Source: Agelas oroides (lineage: Eukaryota > Porifera > Demospongiae > Agelasida > Agelasidae). From it: a DNA stretch of 64,000 bases. Position numbers and translations under genes: made by a program. The stretch's first letter is position 1, and each line of letters opens with the position of its first letter. Positions 48,701 to 55,237 of this stretch are shown in pieces. The notes under the pieces were generated by a model that had not been told where the DNA came from, made no database searches, and saw only the letters and a list, made by a program, of their open reading frames with translations. The stretch covers positions 3,640,889 to 3,704,888 of the forward strand of contig OX422196.1 of assembly GCA_949130485.1 (NCBI GenBank), written 5' to 3'.

Positions 48701-49629
48701 GAGCTTCTGGACCGTTTAACCATTTGGTATCTTCATCCCTCTTCAGCTGGTGGACTGTTTTTGTGGCCACCTGCCTGTGGAGAGCAGACTGTCTCTGGCT
48801 CTGGAACTGAAGTCTCTCTGTGGAGCGATTGCAAAGGAAAAGGTACATATCTCAGCAAACACTTTCTGTAGCATGCTGGAATTGAGGGAGCACTATAGAT
48901 ACTCAAAGCACATGTGGCAGTCCCGTGTAGAAATCGAAGGTTATTCCGTCGCGTATTTCGATTGCATCGCCGCGTTCGAAGCGCCGTATTGCTGAACTTC
49001 CGTTAAGGGCGGGGCTCATACGTGCTTCCTGGACTCATTAGATGTTCACGCATTTATGAACTGCGTATGAGCCCTGCCCTTAACGGAAGTTCAGCAATAC
49101 GGCGCTTCAAACGCGGCGATGCAATCGAAATACGCGACGGAATAACCTTCGATTTCTACATGGGACTGCCACACATGTAGGACTTTGTACATATATAAGT
49201 TTGCTGTAATCATTGAAGAAGAGAACTTGATATCCAACTGTAACCATTTTTAGATTCCACACTCTAATAGCTATAGTTCTGGCCCTTGGAGTAAGCCGTG
49301 GTCACATGATCTGCAGCTGATCATGTACTTTACTAGACTAGATAATCATTTTTTCACTATTGGTAAAGATCCAACAACTTGGCGTGAATTAACTCTTCTG
49401 AGGGAACCGAGACTTTACTCTGGGTCCCTCGGCCATTGTTTCATCCATCAATCTGGCCACTCCTTCAGACAAGCTGTTGATTGAGCCACCACTGATCAAC
49501 TGGTTAACCAATTGGTGTCCTTCAGGTGGAGCAGTTGTGTACAGTGCACAAACCATCACTGCATATCTCTCCCACTACCGTGACAGTAGGCAGAGCTTAT
49601 TTACCACGAAATGAAGCAAAGGAATTGAG
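30869..49629 (+). CDS. MDN1: Midasin (AAA+ ribosome-assembly ATPase), nine consecutive exons of the N-terminal part
   Basis: Exons: 30869-31060, 32543-32614, 33632-33691, 37201-37304, 37796-37901, 45677-45759, 47630-47711, 48747-48842 and 49526-49629. All have AG acceptors and GT donors, and all phases fit. The reading gives the first AAA module: Walker A EGCGGCGKSALLK, then HLGEQIDGK|MLLGTFTCTN, PGEFVWLPGVLTE|A, Walker B GGRWVILEDVDAAPPDV, PGYAEPLQAAPDFMLFLTRR, then LHLPPLSPEEIKQ, LRCLLKLCERVSP and HKPSLHISPTTVTVGRAYLP, which follow the order of animal midasin. Midasin is a nuclear dynein-like ATPase that pulls assembly factors off pre-60S ribosomes. The gene is incomplete: upstream exons and the second AAA module onward were not found. 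Two introns are very large (3.5 and 7.8 kb) and full of mobile DNA. Confidence 0.9.
31187..31570 (-). repeat. Dispersed repeat family E, copy 3 (reversed)
   Basis: In midasin intron 1. CTTCAAAAAACAGTGTGAAG, TCTCTCTTCCTGACAGTCCT and ACTCCACCCACCAACTTATA match the reverse complement of 3637-4092 with many substitutions, so it is older than copies 1 and 2. Confidence 0.6.
31571..32542. other. Midasin intron 1, remainder
   Basis: No gene. 32000-32460 is bounded by TTAAAACCCTTTAACACC and its rough complement GGGTTTAAAGGTTAA, possibly another small TTAA-type element. Confidence 0.3.
32615..33631. other. Midasin intron 2
   Basis: No gene recognised; includes the dispersed fragment at 32722-32795 shared with 26400-26460 (GGTAACCTGCATACT core). 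Confidence 0.35.
34218..34225 (+). promoter_or_regulatory. TATA box of RPA-like gene (c)
   Basis: TATAAAAA lies 49 bp before the ATG of RPA-like copy (c). Comparable boxes precede copies (b) and (d), so the position is likely meaningful. Confidence 0.5.
34274..34510 (+). pseudogene. RPA-like OB-fold gene, copy (c), N-terminal fragment
   Basis: ATG, then ALGKRKFEELDLSNLPEDCD, HGIVHGVVTELSTIKKSA and YFQAQLSDGTKSIKVVEFDP, the same N-terminal OB-fold pattern as the other three copies (HGVVTELS and LSDGxK strands). The frame stops at 34510; the sequence continues in another frame for about 30 codons (LSSVELTSVCSCTFTKAK) before meeting the tail of a tyrosine recombinase on the opposite strand, 150 bp away. 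The second OB fold and zinc ribbon are absent. It sits in midasin intron 3. Confidence 0.65.
34661..35821 (-). pseudogene. Crypton-type tyrosine recombinase (DUF3504), copy 2
   Basis: ATG near 35820 begins MASIDTAVDSDDDFQPPRPK and a basic KRKKE stretch. After a TGA (about 35718) it continues MDEYEKAFCPQNTKVNTRWA, a helical core-binding domain (YPSKTVYLLLCGLQRYMKEE), a frameshift near 35320, then the catalytic domain: FYNGKDFMLRGGAEHRELKF, SKVPDKAIEQD, NHSL, and, after a deletion/frameshift at about 34795, IQNRSGHRSLEGLRKYERIS, ending at 34661. Family as for copy 1. The damage at NHSL removes the box-II arginine. Histidine (SGHRS) and tyrosine (KYER) boxes remain. Copies 1 and 2 are clearly different subfamilies. 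It is tail-to-tail with RPA-like copy (c). Confidence 0.8.
35904..35951. repeat. 14-bp perfect hairpin upstream of recombinase copy 2
   Basis: TATATCATGGGTGC (35904-35917) and GCACCCATGATATA (35938-35951) surround a 20-base loop. A TGACGTCA box (CRE-like) lies between the hairpin and the recombinase start, at about 35851. These could be element-end or promoter features of the recombinase gene. Confidence 0.5.
35952..37200. other. Midasin intron 3, right part
   Basis: No gene recognised. It contains one full hairpin motif (36454-36476) and one half copy (37094-37108) of the dispersed TGGGGC...GCCCCA repeat. Confidence 0.35.
36454..36481 (+). repeat. Dispersed TGGGGC...GCCCCA hairpin followed by CTAG
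   Basis: TGGGGCTTGCTGCGCTCGCC CCA forms a stem with a GC-rich top, followed after one base by CTAG. A short GC hairpin just before CTRR is the usual 3' end of Helitrons, so this copy may mark a Helitron terminus. Related hairpins: 40237, 45614, 46111, 46666, 60353 and 62514. Confidence 0.4.
37305..37795. other. Midasin intron 4
   Basis: No gene or mobile element recognised. Confidence 0.4.
38201..38878. repeat. 130-bp perfect inverted repeat with G/T-rich centre
   Basis: The arm 38201-38330 (from AAGTCACAAAAAAGTTTGCC to CATCTTGTGCCATTTTGCCA) is repeated exactly, reverse-complemented, at 38749-38878. I found no mismatch over 130 bp. The 418-bp centre is strongly G/T-rich on the plus strand (GTGTGTTGTGCATAGTGAGT and similar). 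No coding frame or transposon end. It lies in midasin intron 5. Exact arms imply a very recent event, gene conversion between the arms, or an assembly fold-back. Confidence 0.9.
39068..39334 (-). CDS. Charged-repeat open frame (Helitron N-terminus type)
   Basis: ATG at 39334, then RNVHKKRARDKQNYLRNKES, followed by four 14-15-residue repeats of the form KYWKNPEKQRASSRA / RYWEDPETKRASSHT. Such YxxDPEKKRAS repeats precede the Rep/helicase in sponge and cnidarian Helitrons and in related genes, as far as I know; no downstream domain is present here. The DNA repeat is 42-45 bp (GGTCCTCCCAATAACGGGTA twice, nearly identical). Confidence 0.45.
   Translation of the reverse strand: MRNVHKKRARDKQNYLRNKESKRQASRNKYWKNPEKQRASSRAYSLTSYWKNPEKKRASSHTRYWEDPETKRASSHTRYWEDPETTVP
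39335..40412. other. Midasin intron 5, no gene
   Basis: Contains an (AAG)n microsatellite at about 39669-39703 and a hairpin motif at 40237-40262. Otherwise nothing recognised. Confidence 0.35.
40413..40715. mobile_element. Foldback element D, degenerate copy with an insertion
   Basis: CTTCCGTTAATGAAGGGCGG, GGGGCTCATACGCGC and, on the right, GGCGCTTCAGACG and TTGATTTCTACACGGGACTG match the arms of the element at 48908-49183. Its middle contains an AGGCCTGGGAACGAGGCTAT end (40592-40611), a fragment of the TAGCCTCG...-ended elements. Confidence 0.55.
40860..41300 (+). repeat. GGATCA-rich imperfect tandem repeat upstream of RPA-like gene (b)
   Basis: Three diverged blocks, each with a GATC-x-ACGRATCAG-x-TTGCAG core (40913, 41088, 41246) and GATCAGGTYCGGTAAAAGAT, spaced 157-175 bp. 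GGATCA words recur more than a dozen times. The position just before a TATA box suggests promoter or element-end repeats (for example transposase- or factor-binding sites), but this is inference. Confidence 0.6.
41332..41337 (+). promoter_or_regulatory. TATA box of RPA-like gene (b)
   Basis: GGGTATAAAACG stands 63-68 bp before the ATG at 41400, an ideal core-promoter position for a 5' UTR of about 35-40 nt. A small AGCACAGAAA/TTTCTGTGCT hairpin (41351-41380) lies in the presumed leader. Confidence 0.55.
41400..43890 (+). pseudogene. RPA-like OB-fold/zinc-ribbon gene, copy (b), with a 1.46-kb internal minisatellite
   Basis: ATG, ATKKRKAEEMKVAEV, a one-base frameshift, APQECVTIHGVVTELSPI, then 43 units of a 34-bp repeat made of this very segment, then YFAGKLTDGKKTMRMVSFQP. 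A TAA stop follows (43040) in otherwise continuous frame: ASLDAATSVALSDCQVKEGG, SPKKFKLPCD, a second OB fold (VIRIVLWEKK-like strand, CYKVADVHVKEFQGKKYLSV), an acidic linker, then CVNC...CGKC after a frameshift near 43640, and a C-terminal OB-like stretch (EIDGRTYRATIFDEVLTAIV) to 43890 with one more stop. Best-preserved full-length member of the family. Unit 1 of the array is the ancestral codons, so the expansion happened inside the coding region. Confidence 0.75.
41469..42930 (+). repeat. 34-bp minisatellite, exactly 43 units
   Basis: Unit CAATCCATGGTGTTGTCACT + GAACTATCACCAAT. 41469 to 42930 is 1462 bp = 43 x 34 with no length variants. Variation is almost entirely at two sites: TGGTGTTG/TGGTATTG and CTATCACC/CTGTCACC; the G-to-A variant is scattered in runs. 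The first and last units grade smoothly into the RPA-like coding sequence. Homogeneity shows very recent growth or strong concerted exchange. Confidence 0.95.
43891..44591. other. AT-rich spacer between RPA-like gene (b) and the Helitron fragment
   Basis: Contains a partial duplication (AGTCTATTTGGAGTGTGTTG at 43981 and AGTCTATTTTGAGTGTGTTG at 44418, each followed by TGGAT(T/C)CCAAA). Open frames here are AT-driven and hydrophobic; no gene. Confidence 0.4.
44592..45455 (-). pseudogene. Helitron Rep/helicase protein, N-terminal fragment
   Basis: ATG at 45455 then SLPNSTSMDLLSARERLDLE and Arg-rich repeats (RQARLDRQCVRDHERRTAEQ). A one-base frameshift near 45200 leads to MPSQLDVVVVRKEGAAGSHK, QAPQWLMENNPYFREISLDH and the hallmark EGYITLAFPTLFPTGAADF; a second frameshift near 44685 leads to GYYLKHLMTYSDGRFASHPR and FRFFPLIHVG, then a stop. 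This is the conserved region upstream of the Rep domain in animal Helitrons (rolling-circle transposons). Rep and PIF1-like helicase are missing. It is convergent with RPA-like gene (b); RPA-like genes are known Helitron cargo, so the two may be parts of one decayed element. Confidence 0.75.
45614..45637 (+). repeat. Dispersed TGGGGCTCGCTCAG...GCCCCA hairpin
   Basis: TGGGGCTCGCTCAGACTCGC CCCA lies just outside the Helitron fragment start and immediately before midasin exon 6. It is preceded by CTAGTG, as in the copy at 46666. Confidence 0.55.
45760..46770. other. Midasin intron 6, left part
   Basis: No gene. An ATTCCCCAGACGGAGCAACA ... TGTTCTGTCTGGGGAATGTA inverted repeat sits at 45793-45851. 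Hairpin motifs are at 46111 and 46666. TCAGTCAGTCAG microsatellite near 46612-46632. Confidence 0.45.
46771..47140. mobile_element. Diverged relative of element A, without the nested element B
   Basis: TAGCCTAGTACCCAGGTTGT and ACGGCCTGGTAACTTCC at the left correspond to the end of element A; AGACTCGTTACAGGCTTATA, GCTTGCAGTAGACTC and CAGTAAGTACTA follow in the order of A's reverse strand. At 47070-47085 it reads straight through the site where A has element B (TACTAACTAGTATC). The other terminus is not found; it fades out near 47140. Confidence 0.65.
47142..47531 (-). CDS. Small secreted-type cysteine-containing protein (candidate)
   Basis: Uninterrupted 129-codon frame, opposite strand in midasin intron 6. 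A second Met (residue 9) starts a good signal peptide, MQRHALLVLLCSIVLWQLSL, followed by a basic SRSKKP stretch, the hydrophobic cysteine segment GCNVECVLFGYWFFTVC, then a Lys/Arg-rich region (RRRNKRIEHCLRRQ) and ECCLQQEK. Six cysteines lie beyond the signal peptide, and KK/RRR sites could be processed by proprotein convertases. It is unknown to me. It may be chance: it abuts the element A relative and no promoter or splice sites were identified. Confidence 0.35.
   Translation of the reverse strand: MSLSQQHMQRHALLVLLCSIVLWQLSLSGPSRSKKPQAIGCNVECVLFGYWFFTVCSGPPEIRRRNKRIEHCLRRQPTQKKANSGKGKPDEARECCLQQEKDTGNDGGRSSAAKAMTPNNAALPGPHSS
47712..48560. other. Midasin intron 7, left part
   Basis: No gene or mobile element recognised apart from the 82-bp MITE that follows at 48561. 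Confidence 0.4.
48561..48644. mobile_element. Tiny palindromic MITE, copy 2 (reversed)
   Basis: ATCACAACTCTCAAAAATAT ... GGGCATATTTTCCGGAGAT matches the reverse complement of 7111-7192 through its length, including the central TTAAGTTCATTGCCCATGGG. Confidence 0.65.
48908..49183. mobile_element. Foldback element D (about 110-bp arms)
   Basis: The left arm starts CACATGTGGCAGTCCCGTGT and includes AATCGAAGGTTATTCCGTCG, ATTTCGATTGCATCGCCGCG, GAACTTCCGTTAAGGGCGGG and GGCTCATACG; the right arm is its reverse complement with about five differences. Only about 50 bp separate the arms. The transcript would form a very long hairpin. It sits in midasin intron 8. A degenerate copy is at 40413-40715. Confidence 0.85.
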
Positions 49630-51394
49630 GTATGTGCACTTGTGTGTTATGTGTGAAATGATAGCAGGGAGTGAACTCCTAAGCTGTATGATTTATCAAG
49701 TACAAAAAGCACTGGACCACAGGGCACTCAAGCCCCCTTTTTGTCTTGACCCTTCAGCTAACCAACCAACCATTGAATAATAATGTATTCAGAATTATAC
49801 GGTGGGTAAATGAAGGTGCACAGATGATCTACACATGGTTTTTGAGGTCTTTAACTTGATATAGCATAGAAACAGCAACAACAATGCAGGACGTTTCGGT
49901 CCATGGATCTTCGTCAGCTGAATGAGGAGAGGGTGCACAAACAAGACTGATAATAGCTGAATTTGATTTTCCCTTCCCTTTCAACCATTCTCTCTCAGTG
50001 CATTACTTGTGTATTCATGCCTATGTCATCAATCCATGTCTATATCAGTCTGTATCGGTCTTGTTTTGTGTACCCTCTCCTCATTCAGCTGACAAAGGTC
50101 CACGAACTGAAACATCCTGCACTGTTGTTGCTGTTTCTATGCAATGTCAAGCTAAAGAACTCAAAAACCATAATCTACAATAGCAATGAGCCTCTACGAC
50201 ACATGATATACACATGCTAACAAAAATGGCTAAACTCAAAATTGAACGACCTTGATGATGAAGTTGTCAGTGAAAAAACAACGCATTGAGCATTCATACT
50301 TTTCCACTGGCAGAGTGGCCTGTTGCTTGTGCTTCAACCCAGTCAAGTGCTTGTTGATACGTTAACAAATGCACTCCGGAACTACAGTGTCACTTCACTA
50401 GAGGTTCATCACTGGACATATGCTGTTGATGACTTAGAAGATATTTGAGTGAGGTTTGTGATGATGTTAGTGGGATGAAAGGGCGGAAATTTTCTACCAA
50501 CTACAAAGGAAAGGACCTTTTTTCCTGAGGAGAAGAACAACCAAACAACTTAAGTGGCTTTGTGTCTGGCAAGTTGGTAACTGTGGCTGATGTAAGAAAT
50601 CGGGAGTGTAAGAAATGGGGGAATGTGATTGTATGATTAGAAGAAGGAATAAGCAGTGTGCAAACGTTATGTAGGAGAACCTGTTGTGGTGAAATCCTGT
50701 TGAAAGTCCAATCGACCACTTGAGCCTATCCACCCTTTAGGCAAATCTGTTCATGGACATGGTACTCATGTCCTCTGACAAGACCCATTTTTGCGTGTTA
50801 GCACAGTTCTTTTTATATGTACAGGATTGTAGAAAGAAGTGATTTTCCATTCACCAACCTGTGTGCTTCCTTAGGAATTCAAGAAATAGAGAGTCATTCT
50901 TGAAACCGAAGATGAACAAGAATCATGAGAACGGTAACCCTTTTTTCACAACTTGCAGGCATGAAGTATGTAGTGGGAGGGACTTCTTTGCTAACTTCAT
51001 ATTGTTCAAGTGACACCTGTTGTTATAGCTAACTATCACCCTCTTCTTCTCCTCCCTGCACTTATACCCAAATGCTTCAGGTGAGGCAGGGTGTACATAT
51101 TTGGCAAATACGCTGCAATTTAAAGTCAAGTATTTAGATGATGTTACCAATAAAGTCCTACATCAGTAGTGCAGCATTAAAGTCCTAGTTCACACCAGTC
51201 ATGTTACATCATGTTACATAGCAACAATGCAAGAATCTGACGACACAACACAGCCTTACCTGAATCATTTCCTCTGTGCTAGCCGGTTTATGGCAGGATC
51301 ATGTGGTAAGACTCACCAGGCCTTCTCCCTCTGTTTTTGCATACTACAAGCAATCAAAAACTGGAGCCGGGGAAGGCCTGGGAACAAGGCTAGT
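49630..51394. other. No recognised gene to the right of midasin exon 9
   Basis: The next midasin exons, with the second Walker A, should follow but I cannot see them. A frame near 50325-50448 could be an exon but has no assignable product. GAAAGGGTCCACGAACTGAA-type sequence at 50095 and CGTTTCGGTCCATGGATCTT at 49888 form a weak inverted pair. Confidence 0.35.
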
Positions 51395-51910
51395 CCAGTC
51401 CCCTGTGAGGGCGGTCCACTCTTTTGTGGCTTAATCCCTTGAAACGTATGTTGTTGTCCTCTCTTGCTCGGACCCTGTCCAGTCCCCTGTGAGGGGGTCC
51501 ACTCTTTTGTGGCTTGGCAAATGAAAAGCCCCCCTGTAGGTATTCAGCAATGCCATCATTGGCTCTTCCCCACCACATTCAGTCAGGTAGTGCTTAAAAT
51601 AGTTAAGTAGGTGCTCTGTACTATCAATTGGACGCCGATCACCAATACCATGTCTGCCAACCTAGTGGGAACCATAAAAGGGCTCAAACCCTTGAAACGT
51701 ATGTTGTTGTCCTCTCTTGCTCGGACCCTGTCCAGTCACCTGTGATGGGGGTTCCACTCTTCTGTCCACTATATAAGATCCCCATGGGAGCTGTACTTGT
51801 GCCCTTTTCACAATGTGCAAACCATCAAATGGAGGAGTTAGAGGAGAGTTCTGGAAGGTACGTACTCGTGCCCTTGAAACGTTATGTTGTTGTCCACGAA
51901 TACAGCTATG
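51395..51910. repeat. Local duplication, CCCTTGAAACGTATGTTGTT blocks
   Basis: CTTGAAACGTATGTTGTTGT...CTCTCTTGCTCGGACCCTGT...CCAGTCCCCTGTGA recurs at 51438-51500 and 51690-51750, with partial copies at 51393 (CAGTCCCCTGTGAGG...TCCACTCTTTTGTGG) and 51875. No coding frame supported. Confidence 0.6.
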
Positions 51911-52165
51911 GTGTGGAGAAATTTGGAAAATATTCGTAGTGGACAGGATTTTAAATGCGCCAAACAGGCTGCACACTCACAGACTAATGATTCTAATTCA
52001 CTAAACAGGCTTCGTACTTACAGAAAAATATTCTACTGCACCAAACAGGCCTTGTACTCACCAGGATGTAATCACTCTCCTCATCCTCATACCCATCCTC
52101 CTCCTTCCTCTGAGACCTTTTAGTTGTTGGTTCCGAAAGGCTTGGAGGACCTGATGCTCTTCACT

Positions 52166-52586
52166 TCAAACTCCGGGACGGTCCTGCTTGTTCTTCTTCC
52201 GTTGAGGCTCTCTCATCACTCTCCTCTTATGTTGAGGCTCTCTCATCACTCTCCTCTTCCGTTGAGGCTCTCCCACCACTCCCTTCTTCCGTTGATGCTC
52301 TCCCATCACTCTCCTCTTCTGTTGAGGCTTTCCCGTCACTCTACTCTTCTTCTGTGTGAGGCCCAAAATCAATCCCCTCTGCATCTACGTTTTCCCAGGC
52401 CCATTTAATTATCTCTGTCTCTCTAATGGCCAGTTTTCGCCTGAGTTTGAAGGTGAGGATTAAGGAAAAACTTGTCACAGTGCATGATAATGTGGCGACC
52501 TGTCTTGGTGGAGCTTCATGCATGACTGGTTGAGTGCATCCATACATTTCAACTACAAGGACTGAAACTCGACTGTATTCTTCCAA
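52166..52586 (-). pseudogene. Unidentified gene fragment with a 10-residue acidic repeat
   Basis: Segment 1 (52586-52490) reads EEYSRVSVLVVEMYGCTQPV and ends APPRQ before GTCGCC. Segment 2 (acceptor CAAACTCAG) reads RKLAIRETEIIKWAWENVDA, then GIDFGPHTEEE. In the same frame follow five 30-bp units coding STEEESDGRA (52201-52350), interrupted by TAG and TAA stops. I recognise no family. The acidic reading continues segment 2 and is therefore preferred over the basic KRRVMREPQ reading of the other frame. Confidence 0.4.
52201..52350. repeat. 30-bp tandem repeat, five units
   Basis: GTTGAGGCTCTCTCATCACT + CTCCTCTTMY, five units with 10-20% divergence. The period is a multiple of three, so it preserves the frame of the acidic peptide repeat on the minus strand. 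Confidence 0.85.
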
Positions 52587-52839
52587 AACTGCATGAATTG
52601 CAGAAACACAGTTTTAGCTTTCCTAACTCTGCTGTTGTGAACCCAGGAAGATCTTAGAATCTAGAGACACAATACCTGGCCTTAAATCCTTGTCCCAAAG
52701 AGTACCCCTCTTGCAAGTTTTCCTGAAAAGATTCCAGCTCTAGGCTTTCTCTTGAGGTTGTGATGCCACTGGTAAAACACTTCAGTTGTCACTAAACTTT
52801 GTTTGCTGACCTCACTAGAAGAGAGGAAAACTTTGTGTT

Positions 52840-53449
52840 AGGGCATAATAGTAAAATTTACAAACGCAGCCAGTTATTTATGATATTAATTAGTGATCTC
52901 TGGTCAGAACCGGTTTACGAGGAGCTTGTCAAGTGGCTATAAAATGACAAATGGCAGTCGTGTACGGAAGTTATTCTTTAAGAATGGAAGAAGAGAAGCA
53001 ATCAAAGAAAGCGTAGGTCGTGAGTCAACTGAAACTCGCAGTCGATGAGCGTGTCGAGGATGGCGAATGATTCAACCAATTCTATGAGAAGTAGTGGCAT
53101 GTCTGAGGTTTTTACAGTCCTTTTCACATTTCTAGCGCACTTCTGATTGGTTATTTGCTAAAGTGATTCCCATTGGTTATCTGCAAAGTGATCCTCGTTC
53201 ACACTACCTTCACGTGCTTGCTCTAACTTGTCCACTTGTGGAATCTTTCGCCTCGCCCGCTCCAAATTTTCGTGTAATTAGAGCAGTGCGCTTCTTATCG
53301 AGGGTCTAGACAGATTTAGTCAAGAAGACAGCATGCGCCTAATCAGCGGTGTGTGCTAAATATCTATGTGCGCCTGATAACCCGATTCTACGGTATTTGA
53401 AGTACATTGCTTGCTTGTTTGAAGAGAGGGGCATCTGTTTTGCTTCCGC
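52840..53449. other. No confident gene
   Basis: GCATAATAGTAAAATTTACAAACGCAGC (in part) at 52842 recurs near 60286, and ATATTAATTAGTGATCTCTG near 52880 recurs near 62557, tying this area to 60.3-62.8 kb. A plus-strand ATG at 53060 reads ANDSTNSMRSSGMSE, similar in style to the start of the minus-strand gene at 54346, but has no second exon. Confidence 0.3.
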
Positions 53450-54346
53450 TTAAAAACTTCTTAGCTTAAACTTGTCATTCAAACAACAATCACAGGTTGG
53501 AATATCATACAGAAGTTCTTCCTCCAACTGATAGAAATCAAGTGCTTTCTCTTGGGTATAGTACGTCCGAAATTCTTGGAATGAGACTATAAATAAGGAG
53601 AACAATATGCAACACAGTTACACGCAATACATTTCACACACGGACACACAAATCCTAAACATACAAAATCTGACGTACCTTCCACAAATGATTTTCAAGG
53701 TTGATGACCTGTTGTGCAACCTTGTCCCTGCCACTTGACCTGTTAGCCTCAGTGGCCTGCAGCCCCCATATGTTCACTTGATAGGCCGTGTAAGAGCTCT
53801 CACAGTCATCGATGTGACACCAGGCATTGCAGTGAGTATCGTAATTGCTGGTTGCCCTCAGATAGGTATGAATGTAAGCACGGTCAACCTGTAGAAATCA
53901 ACAATAAAAATTGCCCTCAGCAACAATTTTGAAACAGAATACAAACTTCTATGTTATACCATATTTACATTTTGGAATATATATCACAGTTAACAACAGA
54001 TCAGACTGCACATTAGAAAATACTATAGCTAGCTAGCTATAATATTAATAGATCAATACTAGTGATCTCTATGTGACAGTATAGGCTGGCTATAGATACT
54101 GTAATTCCAGATATTAATGTGCTCTTAAATCTTAACAATTTCACGGAAAAACAATTTTTATTATGACGATTTTAACAAAACGCTGAAATCAGTTACTGTC
54201 ACAGTAGTTACCACTTAGTTTATCTAATATTCCAGTATCCTTCCATCCTCTCAGTGCAGTCTTTGCTCTTCTACCTCTTCCACGCCAATTTTCACTTTCT
54301 TTAATGCATCTTCATCCGACATGGATGTCGTGGAAGTGTTTGCCAT
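53450..54346 (-). CDS. Unidentified three-exon gene
   Basis: Exon 1 54346-54275: MANTSTTSMSDEDALKKVKI + GVEE, donor GAG|GTAGAA. Exon 2 53888-53679: acceptor TTTCTACAG, 70 codons beginning VDRAYIHTYLRATSNYDTHC and NAWCHIDDCESSYTAYQVNI, with W-G-L-Q and QQVINLENHLW, donor AAG|GTACGT; only this frame is open. Exon 3 from about 53600 (acceptor TTATTTATAG) reads FRTYYTQEKALDFYQLEEEL and PTCDCCLNDKFK to a stop at 53450, but its phase is off by one from exon 2, so either the boundary is wrong or there is an indel. No family is recognised; the Cys/His content and Tyr/Trp-rich helices suggest a small folded cytosolic protein. Exon 3 has a diverged copy at 62660-62815. Confidence 0.5.
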
Positions 54347-55237
54347 CTTGAACCACCATGTCAGTGACATGGCACACGTAGCAGCAACTACATGTACACA
54401 CGTACGTAGCAGCAACGTATGTTCTATATAACGCATGCCATTAGTAACTGAAATGTGCTTTTGTTTTGCGCATGCACAATATATATATAAACTAACCATT
54501 TTTTATTATAACGAAGGAAACACGCTCATTATATTCGTTAGAATTAAACACTCACTACACTTGAATTTGCAGATCTCCTACTATTAAATCATGAAATACA
54601 GACTAAACCTCTATTGTATACTAGCTGCTATATATGCTTTATGAACCCTTCTGAAAGTGAAAGTATGGCTATACTATTCCAACACAGTGCAGCAAAAAAC
54701 GCAGGAAATTAAAACGTTAACCATAGATAATGCGTGAACTTACAAAGTTGGCCTGGCGCTACCATGCTGCATGGGAGGCTGAGTCCTAGTTGCCATGGTT
54801 GCACAGTAGACTGTAGTAGATCATTGTGTAAGTAGACAGAAGTTGGTACTGGGATAGCTATATACCCGGAGATGGACGAAAGTAAATCACTGTCGACAGG
54901 TAGGTTGAGAAAGCACTGTCTACTGCCCAAAGAATGAAACCAACACTGCCAATTGAAGAACCAGAAGTTGCCAAAGCATAATCACACCAAAGAACACCAC
55001 TAAATACGCCCGAAAAGAAATAATAAGTCGTAGGATGCGAAGTTATACCCCCGGATTGTCCCGCCAATTACTTCAAACTAACCAATCACATTTCAGTATA
55101 GATCAACCAATCGGATTCTAATATGCGTGGGTAGTAATTTTCTAACTTGCCTGCAGGTATGTTCATTTGCCCATGTTTGGCAACTTTGAGGTCAATAGAA
55201 ATTGCAATTTTTGGCAATTTTTGGAGAGTATTATTAC
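54347..55237. other. No gene recognised
   Basis: Upstream region of the unidentified gene. 55180-55225 holds TTTGGCAACTTT and TTTTTGGCAATTTTTGG words that recur at 57540-57690 and 59145-59215. Confidence 0.35.
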
